DNA of 64,000 nucleotides from Flabesymbios commensalis (GCA_964017125.1 OZ024902.1:31796118-31860117), one strand, 5' to 3'; numbered from the stretch's first letter, positions 1 to 11,900 are shown. Notes: generated from the sequence alone by a model not told the origin. A program made the numbers and translations.

Positions 1-70
1 TTGTGTTTGTGGATCACCCCATGGTGCATGGAAAATGTCCAGCAATGTTTGCATGTCACTCCAGGAGCTA

Positions 71-255
71 CTATAACCCTTTCAGCACGGAGATCAACTT
101 TACACGTCAGATTCTGAAAGACTAAAATATTTACCCATAACATTGATATTCGAATAAAGCGGAAAGAGCCATTTATGATGATTTCAAATTGAAAAAAATT
201 CTTTGGTCTCCATGATTTATACAAAAATATCTCAGCGCCTTAAGGGCTAAAAACA
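71..255 (+). mobile_element. TTAA-C element copy
   Basis: It begins with TAACCCTTTCAGCACGG and carries CGTCAGATTCTG, a stretch around GAATAAAGCGGAAAGAGCC, and an end reading CTCAGCGCCTTAAGGGCT. The same order of blocks occurs near 14674 and 36548. The TTAA inside its right end is intact here, while in the 36.5-kb copy that position is filled by another element, so this copy serves as an empty site. Confidence 0.6.
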
Positions 256-269
256 TTGACATAAAACAA

Positions 270-560
270 AGTGGGAGACTCAAGGACATCCGATAAGGTT
301 TCCCAAACCACAGACGTATCACAGATTAGGCATCGAGTCCAGAAGGTGCGCGATTGCGGGCGTCAAACGGCAAAGGACACCCATGGGCAGCCGAGCGTGA
401 AAACCAGATATCTCCGCTTACCGAGGGACCAGTTGAGCCGGAGAAAGCCGCCTCCTGGGGATCGGCCGGACTCGGCGTGATAAAATTATCCCGCGTAATT
501 TAAACGGGATTGTCTGATCGATCTCAGTGCGGTTAGTTAAACTGTCTCTGCGCTCCGTGT
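270..560. promoter_or_regulatory. G+C-richer island, possible regulatory DNA
   Basis: This stretch is richer in G+C and CpG than its surroundings and is not repeated elsewhere in the window. It contains GATTAGGC and GCGTAATTTAAACG, which resemble homeodomain sites. It has no convincing exon. A PAL-A element lies just downstream. The call rests only on composition and is weak. Confidence 0.2.
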
Positions 561-585
561 GCCACGTCAGTCACGCGAGGGCACC

Positions 586-686
586 TCACGAGACGTTGAT
601 CCGATGCTGGTTTAATGTTGGGCCAGCGTCGTAGACGCTGGACCAACATTAAATCAGCATCGGATCATTGTCTCGTGTCAGCTGGG
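586..686. mobile_element. PAL-A palindromic element
   Basis: The inner stem is GGCCAGCGTC/GACGCTGG with apex GTA, and the outer arms CCGATGCTGGTTTAATG and CATTAAATCAGCATCGG mirror each other. The right end reads CTCGTGTCAGCTGGG. The left CCCAGCAAACA end is lost. Confidence 0.85.
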
Positions 687-1911
687 ACTGGAATCCGCCA
701 TGTTTATTTAAATCGCGCACACGTCGCTAAACAGATCGGCTGTGATGTCGCTCGCTTCAGCGATCTCACCCATAAGTCACGTTCTCCACCGTTTTCTGGT
801 TATTTTACTGCCACCAGACAGACAGAAACATATTTTATTTTAAAATCAATCCTTTTATTTCAGTATAAGAAAGAGGTGGAATCAAGCTTGAATCGGCCAG
901 AAAACTGTTCTTGGTCCACTTTATGGAATTATAGAGCAAGGGTCCGCATAAATATGGAACCATATTACCATTATTACCATTACCATTATTACTATTATTA
1001 TTACTACCATTATTACCATTTTCCTCGCCCATAGCACACCACTCGTATGTATCGTTCATATTGCATACATGCACTATTTACATTATATGCATATTCGTAA
1101 AACATAGACAACATAAAATTATGAAGAAGATTTAAAATAAAAAAATATATTTCTTGATTGAAATTTGCATAAATGAATATATTCAAGTTTTATTGACGTG
1201 GTATGCAGAACAAAGGATTAACAGCGTGACTTAGAGGAAAACAATGGTGATATTACTCAGCATTCAGAGGGTTAACTGTGCCACCGTACTTAAAGGGACT
1301 TGTTTTGTCATGAGAGTCCCGGTGTGGCACAGCCGACTGATCAGATCCGGAGATGGGCTGATGTTTTACATGGCTGGTAACTTTCAAAGAGGAAGACATG
1401 TTTTTTGGCTAGTATTTTCACAACGCGGCCGTTACAACTTCCGTCTGTGAGAAAATATCACTTTTTTTCTAAAAAAGACACCACACACCGCATTGAAGAG
1501 AAAAAGACACGATGGAAATTGATAGATTCACCGCCATTAAAACATTGTTTTGTTCTCTGTCTTTATTCTAAGTTTCTAGCAGAATGGCTTGATCATGTTG
1601 ATTGTTTTTGGTCGTTGTAGTTATAGGATCAACAAGGAAAGAGGCTTAAATTTCACAGTAATTTTAAAATTATAATTATCCATTTGTTTAAAAATGCAAA
1701 AGCAACCAACAGATGTAATTATCTGAAAGCAATCTAGTATAATTATATCACCGAACTACCATTTTATTAAATTAAAAATTCAACCACAATAATCTAATGC
1801 GAGCACTAATGCGTGATTAGAGAGTAGAATTGAATTGCTTCCGCACCACAAGAAAGAAAATAAATACGCTTCTTGAAAGTTTTTCCAAGCAAACACGTCA
1901 CGTCGCCACAG
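687..1911. other. stretch without gene
   Basis: A short imperfect ATT/ACC trinucleotide run at about 957-1022 is the only structure seen. The rest is A+T-rich DNA with no recognisable exon or element. Confidence 0.5.
957..1022. repeat. imperfect (ATTACC/ATT) microsatellite
   Basis: Runs of ATTACC, ATTATT and ACCATT repeat with a three-base period. The open frame through it encodes only Tyr/His repeats and is not a gene. Confidence 0.8.
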
Positions 1912-1981
1912 TGTCGGTTTAATGTCTATGACGTGGCACAACAACAAACCAACATTGATACGACGTTTTGTGTTAGCTGGG
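1912..1981. mobile_element. degraded PAL-A remnant
   Basis: GTCGGTTTAATG, then CCAACATTGATACGACG and TTTGTGTTAGCTGGG, match the PAL-A arms and right end. The inner stem is largely lost. Confidence 0.5.
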
Positions 1982-2461
1982 CTTGTTGTATATAATATGT
2001 TATGACAACAAAAAAACCCGAGTGTATGATAATTTATTTATTATTAAATATAAATTAATTGTGCAAGATAATTTGTAAATAATAAATTAGGCGTTACTTT
2101 TAGTCACGGCTTTGGATTAAAAAAAACCTACCATATATATATGTAGGGTGAGATTTTTTAAAACAGAATGACGGGCTCCCATTGGCCGCCATAATCTGCC
2201 GTACGAATACACATATTTCTTTTCGAATAGTTTGATTTACAATCAGAGTGAATCGTTCACATCAGTTATCACCAAATAAATCAAGATAAATCAGAATATA
2301 GCAGCATTTTTTTCTTTTTCTAGTTGCGAGGCGCGCTAACCACGTCCAGGGGTTGTGAGTGATTCACAAGGGATCAAACAACCAATCCGTGTGGAGAACA
2401 CGCTTATATTACACACGTTTAATATTACTCATCATTCATTGTATTGAGATGTTCAATTGTT

Positions 2462-2529
2462 GAAAGATGTCGGCTCAATGTTGGGTCAACGTCGAACGAC
2501 GTTGACCCAACATTGAGCCGACATCTTTC
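2462..2529. mobile_element. PAL-A, perfect 33-bp arms
   Basis: Two perfectly complementary 33-base arms are separated only by AA. The inner stem is GGTCAACG/CGTTGACC instead of the common GGCCAGCG/CGCTGGCC, so several pairs have changed on both sides. The outer arm GAAAGATGTCGGCTC is not found in other copies. The CCCAGCAAACA ends are absent. Confidence 0.9.
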
Positions 2530-2584
2530 TGTGATGCAACCATGGTTCTTACACAACCAGAAAACAACAAGTGAAACTCTAACT

Positions 2585-2612
2585 CCCATGTTGGCCCAGC
2601 GTTGTGGCTCAT
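2585..2612. mobile_element. small PAL-A fragment
   Basis: CCCATGTTGGCCCAGCG resembles half of the PAL-A inner stem and is not followed by a matching arm. Confidence 0.35.
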
Positions 2613-3496
2613 CATAGTTGATGGAGAAACAGAGACATATTGGTGTTGACCTTTTCGGTTAATGTCAGCTGGATTCGATCCATAAAATGTGTAAAACAAT
2701 TAAACTTATTCACATCCAATGCCTTGCATCACCTGTATCTTTTTGTGCGTTCCAGACAAATCCAGAGACGTTGAATCCTGAATCGGGCGATGTCAGTCTG
2801 GTGGGGTTTCATGACTTATTTTTTAATTATCTCATAGCCTACGTAGTTCACTGGCTTGAATAAACATTCATATTCCATTCACCACTGAAAAAGCATCTAA
2901 GTTACACTTCAGAGCAAAATGATACAAATGTTATAACAAGGAAAATAATTATGACGGTGTATAAACAGATAAAAGGGATTGAGAGTGGCACGATTTAGAA
3001 TCTGATATTCCATGACCTTTTGATAAAAATAAAGCTTACCACTACAAATGTCTACAAATGACCTATCTACAAACATGGCCAACGACATGCGTAACTCCAT
3101 AACATTATGTAGATACACCCCGTTTACATGTCATATTTCAAGAATGGCAAATTGTGAAACAAATCAGTTGTGCTAGCATTTATTTGTAGATGTTTCATAT
3201 TCAAACTGCAATTGGATTTAATATCACAACAGAAAATGTACGATGAAACACAATATATATCTATGCATCGTGAGGCCATATTTTTGTAGAAATGGACTAG
3301 GCAGTAGAAGTTGAGAAGATCTTGTTTTTCAAAAATAGACCATTATGAAAGATCAACGCCCTTTGCTTAACATCGAAATAAAGCAAATTGTACTGTTAGC
3401 TATTTGCAACTATTCAAATCTTGACATTAAGCTGTGTTTCCTTAATAACCATGATAATGTCCACGAGTGATCAAAACGGACATGGATACGGACACA
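2613..3496. other. stretch without gene
   Basis: The DNA is A+T-rich. No exon, repeat or element was recognised by eye. Confidence 0.5.
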
Positions 3497-3574
3497 TATC
3501 GTCCTCTTGGAGTTAGAAGGTGCTATACTGCCACTTTGAAAAGTGGCAGTTTATCATCTTCTAACTCCAAGTAT
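3497..3574. mobile_element. PAL-F palindrome, copy 1
   Basis: The arms read from GGAGTTAGAAGGTG to CTGCCACTTT and back from AAAGTGGCAG to CTTCTAACTCC around a GA centre. The left end TATCGTCC matches the copies at 25039 and 35495; the matching right end is lost. The arms mirror each other although the outer arm sequence differs from the other two copies. Confidence 0.75.
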
Positions 3575-3798
3575 GCAAGTAAATACAATTTCCTCACCAT
3601 TACACAAAAAACATCCAGGCGACAGGGACTCAAAGGATATAAGATGACACGCAGCTCTTTGGTGAATCATTTATATTTCCTAACTGCACTTATCTATGTC
3701 TATATCTAGATCTATATTTTAGCTTTTTCAGTTAAACCTGATGATTCGGGCTACACAAAGGAAAGTTGATAGTTGAAGTGCAAATATGTAAATGTAGT

Positions 3799-4056
3799 TA
3801 ACACCTTGACGTGTCTCAGCGTTTTGTTTGTTTTCGCTAATCACGATTATCGTCGTTTTCAATCCGTCTTTTTATCCGATAAAACATGCCGAATCACTGT
3901 TATATGGAACACGAAATGTGCGTTCAAACATCGCGATTTGCAAATATTTGGTCTCAAATTAAAAAAATATGAGTATTTATCACCCATTTAAAGTTGTGAG
4001 TCGCGTTGGCGAGACGCAACTTAAAGTGGCTTTTTTTCTTCAATTTAGCGCTATAA
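3799..4056 (+). mobile_element. TTAA-D element, copy 1
   Basis: It runs from TTAACACCTTGACG to ATTTAGCGC. The block GATTTGCAAATATTTGG and the hairpin AAAGTTGTG/CGCAACTT around GTCGCGTTGGCGAGA match the copies at 20690, 55286 and 59085. A TTAA-B element abuts its right end, so the D terminus is overlapped. Confidence 0.6.
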
Positions 4057-4298
4057 CCCTTCAACCGCTAAATTTTTCAATTTGAATTTTCACCCACTAG
4101 AAGTTGTGTCTCGCTGACGCGATCCACAACTTCAAGTGAGTGAAAATTATTCCGATTTGACAAAATGAAGGTCAAGTCTTTTCAAATCTTGCTGATTGAT
4201 GTCACATTTTATCTTTAACATATCCAAAATTTGGTACTTAATGTGCTAATAAAAAATAAAAAGCCGAATATATGCGGAACCGGCGGTTGAAGGGTTAA
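4053..4298 (-). mobile_element. TTAA-B element, copy 1
   Basis: It begins with TATAACCCTTCAACCGC and ends with GGCGGTTGAAGGGTTAA, inverted ends flanked by TTAA-like bases. It contains the core hairpin AGAAGTTGTG/CACAACTTCAAGTG around CTCGCTGACGCGATC. TTAA duplication and CCCTTT ends fit piggyBac-type non-autonomous elements, an inference from end structure only. Confidence 0.8.
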
Positions 4299-5291
4299 TA
4301 ATAGAGCAAACCGGGTGAAATAAGGAACACATTGTAAATTAAAGCATGTTTAAATTCCAAACGTAAACAAGTTATTTAGTTACAGTGACAGTGGCGTCGA
4401 TCAGCAATGTCAGGTAGTGCATCCTCAATGCAGAAATTGATGACCTCCCATTTCCCTTTCAGTAGTTTGACATTATTTCTGGCCGGTGACGTTGGCAGAG
4501 CGCACCGCTTGGCCAGTGTGTTGTCAGAGTACTGGACATAATTAACGATGTCCATCGTGGACAAATTACCATGTTTATCTGGCTATATGAAGTTCAGCTC
4601 GTCCACTGTCTACCCTATCTATGCGGATCGGGTGATTGCTCGTGTGATTGACTGTCAATCTTCACATTATGACGTGTGATTGTGGTGTCTTTGTCTGCAG
4701 TTGATTTGATTGTACAAGTCATATTTGATTGCCTGTCTGCATTCAATGGCATTCAATGGAGACGCCTGATTCTGTCAAGGCCTAATTTGATAACATGGGA
4801 GGAAGAAGTGATGGCTGTCTGAGGTGGTTGTAGCCAATTTTGCACAATTTTGCCATTTGATCTGCTGGCTGTTAGTTTTCCCATCGCTAATCGGCTATAT
4901 AGTGATCATAATGATATAATCATTGTGTTCACTTTCTGACTCCATTACGATAATTACATTATGGCTTTCACATTATGGTTTTAGGTCTTGCATAAAAATT
5001 GCGTTTTTGCTGTCAAATCATCTCATCAATTAATAAATTGTTGCACATTAACAATTACATTTTCGGTGTAAGATTGTATTCACTTATTTCCTGTTCTAAT
5101 ATTATATCATGCTACTATTAAAGTATTTACTCCATTATATTGTGCTTACTGTAACTGTGGTATGGCGCCGTTATTATCCCGGAAGATAGCACATCACGTG
5201 ATTTCTGACGAGTCATTATCCACCTCATCTAGAGCTGTTTGGACGCTGCTGCCGACCGGACCAGAGTTGGAAATCAGGTATTCAAGTTTCA
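4299..5291. other. stretch without gene
   Basis: Nothing was recognised apart from A+T-rich sequence. The short open frames show no family features. Confidence 0.5.
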
Positions 5292-5293
5292 AA

Positions 5294-5402
5294 CCCAGCA
5301 AACAAAGAACATTTGTGTAACATTTATACAATGTTGGCCCAACGTCGAAGACGTTGGGCCGACGTTGTATAAATGTTATACAAATGTTTTGTGCTTACTG
5401 GG
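5294..5402. mobile_element. PAL-A, full-length copy
   Basis: Both ends are present (CCCAGCAAACA left, TGTGCTTACTGGG right). Arms of AACATTTATACAATG and its mirror surround a stem GGCCCAACGTC/GACGTTGGGCC with apex GAA. The flanking dinucleotide is AA on both sides. This subtype recurs at 7741, 40048 and 54952. Confidence 0.9.
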
Positions 5403-5451
5403 AAGAAACACCATTAATTTTACTACCCACACCTAAATATTCAATATGACA

Positions 5452-5518
5452 GGGGCTTCCATGCCGAGAGGTAGCATGCTCGACTTCAGACCACCAGGTT
5501 CGAAGTTCCAATCTTGCA
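5452..5518 (+). mobile_element. SINE head fragment (tRNA-like)
   Basis: GGGGCTTCCATGCCGAGAGG, then GTAGCATGCTCG and AGGTTCGAAGTTCCAATC, match the second tRNA-like head of the SINE at 26979. The box-B-like block GGTTCGAAGTTC is present; the body and tail are missing. Confidence 0.55.
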
Positions 5519-5719
5519 TTCGCAAACCATGCAACTGCTCGTATTTTAACCAACATTATCGTGTGATCAGCTCATTACGTACTGCTTTCACTTGACTAAA
5601 TCACATATTCTGTCAGGTATTATTCCGCAATATCATTTCCCTTTTATCATGTTTAGCTTATCCAGACAAGTTTTTGCATTCGATTATACATATGACATCA
5701 GTATGTGATAAGTGATGTG

Positions 5720-5770
5720 ATAATCACTTGTTATTATCATGATTATGCGGACATGATAACAAGTGATTAT
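5720..5770. repeat. isolated inverted repeat
   Basis: ATAATCACTTGTTAT is followed after a short spacer by ATAACAAGTGATTAT. Arms are about 20 bases. No second copy was seen, so its class is unknown. Confidence 0.6.
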
Positions 5771-6187
5771 TGCCTTGTATTAGTATACCAGTAGTTTTGC
5801 GCTGTGATTCACATCATGCTCATGTTAATGGGCTTTACACATCTGTACTCTGCGGTGGCCTATTTTTACTTTTATATGGCTATACATCACAGACAACGAG
5901 ACAGATGACACTTTACAAAAAACGATCAAAATGATTTTCGGTGAACGTGAAATATATTCGTAACAACTCAAATATGTATTGGTATCTTCGGAAGTTTAAA
6001 AAAATTCATGAAACGTCAATACTTTCGGGGCTTCTCGATAACATGGTAAATAACTGATTACAACTTGGTTCAAATAAATGTCCGTGAACAACAGTTATCG
6101 TCCGTGTGCGTGTAAACACAATACTAGGCGTGATTAAACACGCGCGTACAGCACGCACGTGATTGTATAGCGCTTGATAAATTCGCT

Positions 6188-6268
6188 GTACCCGACGTTG
6201 GCCTAATGCTGGGATCAGGCTGGCCCACCATTGGCTCCATCTATCCAACATTAAACCAGCATCGGGTA
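6188..6268. mobile_element. degraded PAL-A
   Basis: CGACGTTGGCCTAATGCTGG and CCAACATTAAACCAGCATCGG match the PAL-A outer arms. The centre is scrambled and no longer folds well. Confidence 0.55.
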
Positions 6269-6417
6269 AAAGTTTCGTATTAGCGCATATTTAGAGCTCA
6301 CACGGACACGCACACGGATGACGGAGACAGGGATGACAAACCTAATTTGAGTACACCGTGTGCTCGTCAGTGCGGGCTTGTCTCCGAAAGATAGGGTCGG
6401 CTCGCTCATGCCACATA

Positions 6418-6520
6418 CCCAGCAAACTACATATCTTGTTACAATGCTGGTTAAATGATGGGCCAGCGTCGAAGACGCTGGCCCAACATTAAGCCAGCAT
6501 TGTTCCAATATTTCATGATG
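6418..6520. mobile_element. PAL-A element
   Basis: The left end CCCAGCAAAC follows TA. The stem GGCCAGCGTC/GACGCTGGCC has apex GAA, and the arms ACAATGCTGG and AGCCAGCATTGT pair. The right end has decayed. Confidence 0.85.
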
Positions 6521-6984
6521 TTGGAACGAGATGGCCAGGGTTATGGCACACCGCATGTTCATAAATTCTCCGCTGATGATAAATAATATAGCCCTTGTTA
6601 TTACAGCTACCCCTCCGCACATTGTGATTTATTTCCTGCCTCTCGCACACATAATGTGCTAGCCAACCATTGGTCCAGCGTTACTATAATGATTATTTAT
6701 CTGCAACCATCCCTTTCTCGTGTGGGATCGTTATTTCGAAAGTTTGAGATGGATTTTGTGAACAACCTATTTTAGACTTCATGGTTTACGAGTACATTTT
6801 TTCTTATGTGTCGACAAAATTAGAACATGATGCGCTGTTGAATTCTACCACTTTTGGCTTAAGTAGATATTCACAATAATACAATTATTTAATCAGTTAA
6901 TTGTGAAATGTACCCATAATATACGGATTGCACACGTATGGCAAAATTCCAGAGCTCCTCTCTAATGCTCAGTTAAACTTCTAC

Positions 6985-7065
6985 TATCTAAGCTACTTAA
7001 TTTAACCAAATTTTCAGCCACTTGAAATTGTGTCACGCTGCCGCTGAAAATTATTGATATTTATT
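6985..7065. mobile_element. degraded TTAA-B/D core
   Basis: CAGCCACTTGAAATTGTGTC, ACGCTGCC and GCTGAAAATTATTG resemble a collapsed B/D hairpin with flanks. One arm is missing. Confidence 0.4.
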
Positions 7066-7131
7066 TAATCTAAGACCACACCTTTAAAATGTTGATGTCT
7101 AAACACACATTGTATTCCCAATAACAATGCT

Positions 7132-7376
7132 TTAACCCTTTAACCGCCGGTGCCGCATATATTCGATTTTCAGTATTTATTGGCCTATTAAGTACCGCCT
7201 TTTAAACATGTTAAATATAAAATGTGACATCAATCAGCAATATCTGAAAACAGTTGTCTACCATTTTGTCAAATATGAATAATTTTCACTCACTTGAAGT
7301 TGCGGATCGCGTCAGCGAGACACAACTTCAAGTGGGTGAAAAGTCAAATTGAATAATTTAGCGGTTAAAGGGTTAA
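7132..7376 (+). mobile_element. TTAA-B element, copy 2 (complete)
   Basis: It runs from TTAACCCTTTAACCGCCGG to TTAGCGGTTAAAGGGTTAA. In order it has GCCGCATATATTCG, a middle with AAAATGTGACATCAATCAGC, and the hairpin CACTTGAAGTTG/CAACTTCAAGTG around CGGATCGCGTCAGCGAGACA. It has intact ends and TTAA on both sides. Confidence 0.9.
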
Positions 7377-7740
7377 TCTGCTAATAAAATGGATTAACAC
7401 GATTAGCGGTTAATACTGTTAGACTTAGTTTGATAAAAAATACAGTGATATACTTTAACGCGAACAATGCCGTCATGTGAAAAATAAAACCTAGATGAGG
7501 CTACAAATTAATTTGCAGAATGCATATTAGCGATCCACCGACACAATTTAAACCGTTTCGAGTGCTGGCAATGAGGTTTGCGTTTCGTATCTGTAAATTA
7601 AATTAGCATGATAATCATGATTATGTGGTTGCAGTTTTCTTTCTTTTGTTTCAATGTTGTTCAAATCAGGGCTTTGAACATTTACGAGTCCGTTAATAAT
7701 TCCAGATATTATCCTAACACTTACTTATGAGTAAGCCTAC

Positions 7741-7839
7741 CCCAGCAAACAAAAATAACATTTGTACAATGTTGGTCCAATATCGAAGACGTTGGGCCGA
7801 CGTTGTACAAATACTATACAAACGTTTTGTGCTTGCTGG
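7741..7839. mobile_element. PAL-A, long-arm subtype
   Basis: The left end CCCAGCAAAC lies two bases after TA and the right end is TTTTGTGCTTGCTGG. Arms ACATTTGTACAATGTTGG and CGACGTTGTACAAATACT pair around apex GAA. Confidence 0.88.
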
Positions 7840-7840
7840 A

Positions 7841-7900
7841 ACGTCGGCTACAATACTGATCAAACATTGAGCGAACATCGGGCAAATGTTCGCTGCGTTT
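7841..7900. mobile_element. PAL-A-like tail fragment
   Basis: CAATACTGATCAAACATTG and GCGAACATCGGGC resemble PAL-A arms directly beside the full copy at 7741; the symmetry is lost. Confidence 0.35.
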
Positions 7901-9609
7901 GTCATTTAGTTAGCCGCTTATTTATTAGTTTTGTATCAAGAAATGTGGGTAAATTGTGAAGTAATGTTTATGTGACAAAAATAAACTCTAAGATTGCACG
8001 CATCTTTCGCTATATTATTATTAATTTTATTACCCCTGATTACTTTTACAACGGTTAACAACATTATAAGTGATTTTAATAATACATAATCGTCAGTTTA
8101 TTTTATAGGAGTACTTTGTCGGACATGAGGAATAATCACAATGCAAACAAACCAGCCCGACAGATTCATCAACACTGAATTGCTAATGTAATCAAATCTG
8201 AGACGGATAAGGATTAAGAGTGTTACGGGAGTTGATGCTATAAGTCAACGAATTACGTTAATTGGATTCACCGGATTATCGGACCGACAATTTATATCCT
8301 ACAACCTCATAAATACCATCCCACTGTGTTTAAAATGTTTAATGGGAATGTTGAATGTTGAAATCTTGTATATTTATCTAATTATTGTCTATAGCGAACA
8401 TTTGCATATCAGGTACCCATGCCACAGCAGCGTTTAAATGCTTTAAACTCATTATTGACCAAAACACAACATTCTGATCGCGGCTATTGTTCAATTGTTT
8501 TGCATAACATAGTCTAAACAAATGATTTCTGTCTGTCTCCCCGCTTGTGTGTGTTTCTGTCTCATAAAATAATCTCCCGTAGAGAAACAACAACAGCTTT
8601 CATGCCACTCATATATATTGCCGGGCAAATGAGGGAGTTTCGCGCGATAGTTTCGAAACTCAGTTCGGCAAACCAGACCAAACCGCATATTAGTGAGAAC
8701 AACACAGTAGGCATAAAGAGTCACTTTGCTTGTCTAATCAGCAACCCTTTATTTGTCATTCTCATCTGTCCAGTGAATCTATTGAATCGAAAACGCACAG
8801 TGCACTTCTCAATTCATGTCTCATTTGCATTAGGTCAGTGGATTCAATCAAAAAACATCAATGAATGAAATCAAAGATTGAATTTGTCAGCAATTGTGTT
8901 GGTACATAATGCCAGTACACAGTACAGACTGGTTGAATGCGGCTGAACCATCGCTTACCCTTTTGCTGATTTACATGTATCACAGCTGCTGATTGCTATT
9001 TGATTTTGAAGCAGATTAATTTCTCCAGTGGTCCCAGACGTGGTGTGTTTCGCCACGTGGGACACTCGATCCATCTTTTTGACAGCTTTTGCAATCCCTG
9101 CAAAAGTGAAAAACATAAAAAACCTTCCCGGGTCGGACGTCAATAAGGGGGGGGGGGGGTCCCGCATATATACCGTCCTGAAGACCAGCTCCCATCTCCC
9201 ATTGGATTTCTCTGCATGTTACGCTGGAAGGCCAACATGTTTATAGTCGTGTTTTTGACAAGTGGGGGGAAGTGAGCGTTCTCTTTGGAATAAATGATCA
9301 TGTTTTCCAATACAAAAAATATATAATTCAATAAAATAAGTATGTGGCGACATGGTGTAGCGCTAGCCTGTTGCACAAGCTCGGATGGTTTTCTGATACC
9401 GGTAAGAGGAATACAGCATCATGCTTTCTTTTCAAAGTATCTCATATAATCACTGCCGATCCTGTGATTGCCGTTCATGATTATATCCATATCTGAGAAT
9501 GCAGACTTATGTTGCACTGACCAAATAAAGATGGGTGGTAACGATGTCATTATTCTTATAAATATAATGCTTTAAACATTTGAGTATATACAGTTCGACC
9601 GTATGCTAC
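7901..9609. other. stretch without gene
   Basis: There is no recognisable exon or element. A run of 13 G at 9147-9159 is the only sequence oddity. Confidence 0.5.
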
Positions 9610-9686
9610 TCTAATCCTGTGTCTAGAGGGCAGTGTCATCTCATTCATCCGCACAAAGGTGGCCTAAAATCCCATTCATTTAATTT
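9610..9686 (+). mobile_element. SINE tail fragment
   Basis: AATCCTGTGTCTAGAGGGCA, then TCATCTCATTCATC, then GCACAAAGGTGGCCTAAAAT, match the 3' part of the SINE. The middle block with TCCTGGTCCAGTTT is deleted. Confidence 0.65.
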
Positions 9687-9816
9687 CAGCTATAGGCCTA
9701 GGTTTCGTATGCCTAGACATTGATTCAGCATAAGAAATGCCACATAGCACAGTCGACAATCGGACGGTGTTGCAAAACAAATTATGATCTCAATAATTAT
9801 ATTCCCTCTGCTTCCG

Positions 9817-9828
9817 CCCCCCCCCCCC
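9817..9828. repeat. run of 12 C
   Basis: A homopolymer C tract in otherwise A+T-rich DNA. Its length is likely to be uncertain in any assembly. Confidence 0.7.
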
Positions 9829-10200
9829 ACCTGGCAAACCCTGATACATGTACTGTATCCCCTTTGCTACATACTATTAAAAATTATGGTGCTCATTTTC
9901 TTTTGTTTTGAGGTAACCATGTTGAGACAACAAACTAAAGTCTCTGTTGGCCTAATACATACGGCACTGCCAGACGGCGGCGGACGGTTGTCGCATTTTA
10001 AGTGGACAGGCCCGGTCGGGCGTTGAATACGGCCAATCCGAACATGATGCCGTCAATGGCGCCCAAATTGAATGACACATCCGAGGCCGTTCTCCAGTTT
10101 CCTCCTGAGTATTGAACAGCCTAATTGACGCCGGTGCGCGGCAGGCCTTCGGGGGAGTGAACTTCGCCACTTTTTCTGGCAGGCTTCAACAAATGCCAGT

Positions 10201-10253
10201 GCATTCCCAGTGGCGGGCCAGCGTCCGCGACGCTGGCCCGCCACTGGGAATGC
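10201..10253. mobile_element. PAL-A, G+C-rich perfect palindrome
   Basis: GCATTCCCAGTGGC and GCCACTGGGAATGC flank the stem GGGCCAGCGTC/GACGCTGGCCC with apex CGC. The arms are perfectly complementary but unlike other copies. It sits within a G+C-richer stretch at about 9950-10370. Confidence 0.9.
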
Positions 10254-10731
10254 CCTGGACAGGCCCCTCGTCTTCTGCTCTGTCATTGACAGCTCACAGC
10301 CAGCACCTCTCTGAAGACGACAACCAGTCGTCGCATTGTGGACAGAGCCACCCTCTCAATGTCTTCTAACAAACACTGTTTGACTAACCGTCTGTCAGCT
10401 GCGGCGTGAATCCAGTATCTAAGACAAGAGGCGTTACATCAAAATATCAGGTGCTGAAAAAGTGATCTTTTGCAGGGCAAACAACATAATAATCTTGGCT
10501 TATACATGTATGTGCATAATGTTGTGTCTGTGACTCAGGTAAGTTACCGTGCTCACTCAGATGGTTTCACTTTGGATAGTCAGGATCTTGTGTGGCATTT
10601 CGTAGGAGTCTGTCTAGAATATGCAAACGGTTAAGAGAGTCCAAATCCCGGGATTGTATCGCTACATTCCCACGAGTTCCTAGGGAAAGGTCAATACTGT
10701 TTGCGATTCTGAACTCAGCGCCATCAGACAC

Positions 10732-10837
10732 CCCAGCAAACACGAGACGTTGGCCAAATGTTGGTTAATGGTGGGCCAGCGTCAAAGACGATACGCCAAC
10801 ATTAACTCAAGTTTGGGCCAACGTCTCGTGTTTGATG
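10732..10837. mobile_element. PAL-A element
   Basis: The left end is CCCAGCAAACACGAGACG and the right end GTCTCGTGTTTGATG. The stem GGGCCAGCGTC pairs poorly with GACGATACGCC, and the apex reads AAA, so this copy has decayed. Confidence 0.8.
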
Positions 10838-11393
10838 AGAAACCACAATGTGGTGGTTTGGATGCAAAGACGCAGATACAATGGCCAAACAATATCACCG
10901 CTGTAGACATAACTATTTTTTCCATGATAATATAAGAATTTTTGAGAATGATAAAGCCTTCTATCGCAAGCTCTTAGCGTTTCCAATTACACAATGGTGT
11001 TATGACGTGTCACTGTAAAGTAATGGTGTCGTGCACATATATGTCTGTCAAGTCCTTTCAACCACTTTACAATTTACGTAATGTAACACTTAGTTATGTT
11101 TTTCTAAACGCAATACTGTATTTTGCTGAGAGGCATCCACATATAGTTTTATAGTCTTTATTCATTTTAAGTCGTGACGTAAATGTCAATATCCCCTGCT
11201 TTCAGTCTCTAGTCTTTTGTCTGGCTTAGTTTCACTACGAGAGCATTGAAAGGATCTGTTGGGTGGAGCTCTTCTCCCAGCTAATTTAGAGAGACATGTT
11301 CTGATTTTTGTCAGCACACTCCACGCATAAACCTCATCGTGCTGCTAGCTAGCTGAGTGTACACAATACGTTATCCCAGTATCTGTATATATA
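10838..11393. other. stretch without gene
   Basis: Nothing was recognised. Confidence 0.5.
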
Positions 11394-11440
11394 TGGATCA
11401 ACGTCTAAGGCATCACCCAACATTAAAGCATTATTATGTC
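11394..11440. mobile_element. PAL-A fragment
   Basis: GGATCAACGTCTAAGGCATC and CCCAACATTAAAGCATT resemble the inner and right arms. There is no left arm. Confidence 0.35.
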
Positions 11441-11623
11441 AATTTATACTTCTAGTATGTATTGTACTTTTTATTTAACTTCAACATGCTCGAATTTCTA
11501 AGTATACCCGTTATGACAACGTCTCGACTTCAGGCAAATATTCTAGCACAGCACACTGGTAACATTATCGTGATGAATTTAGCCCTCACGGTATTCAATA
11601 TAGAAATACCACTCGCAAAGAAT

Positions 11624-11721
11624 GGCCCAAGTTTAGTATTAGATCCCTAATTTAAATACAAACTGAATGAAATAGGTGATTGGCTGATCTCGTCTTGTGA
11701 CTGATCCACTTTGTCATTGGG
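11624..11721 (+). mobile_element. GGGCCC-ended repeat (J), truncated
   Basis: GGCCCAAGTTTAGTATTAG, then CCCTAATTTAAATAC and AACTGAATGAAATAGG, then CTCGTCTTGTGAC, match the sequence at 17902 in order. A SINE begins where the right end should be. Confidence 0.5.
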
Positions 11722-11900
11722 GTATAGGCTAAACTGAACCAGGAGAACATCCTGAGGATGGTGAGATGGATGAGATGAGCCTGCTCTCCAGACACAAGCT
11801 TCGAAATTCGTTCCCTGGCGGTCTGAGGCCGAGCACGCTACCTCTCAGTCACGGACGCTCCCCACAACATTGAATCTTTGCAATTGAGCGGGGAAGAGCT
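11722..11900 (-). mobile_element. SINE, 3' truncated
   Basis: On the minus strand it has the head GGGGAGCGTCCGTGACTGAG with box-B-like GAATTTCGAAGC and the body ending CAGTTTAGCCTATA. The 3' tail with GCACAAAGG is missing where it meets repeat J. Confidence 0.75.
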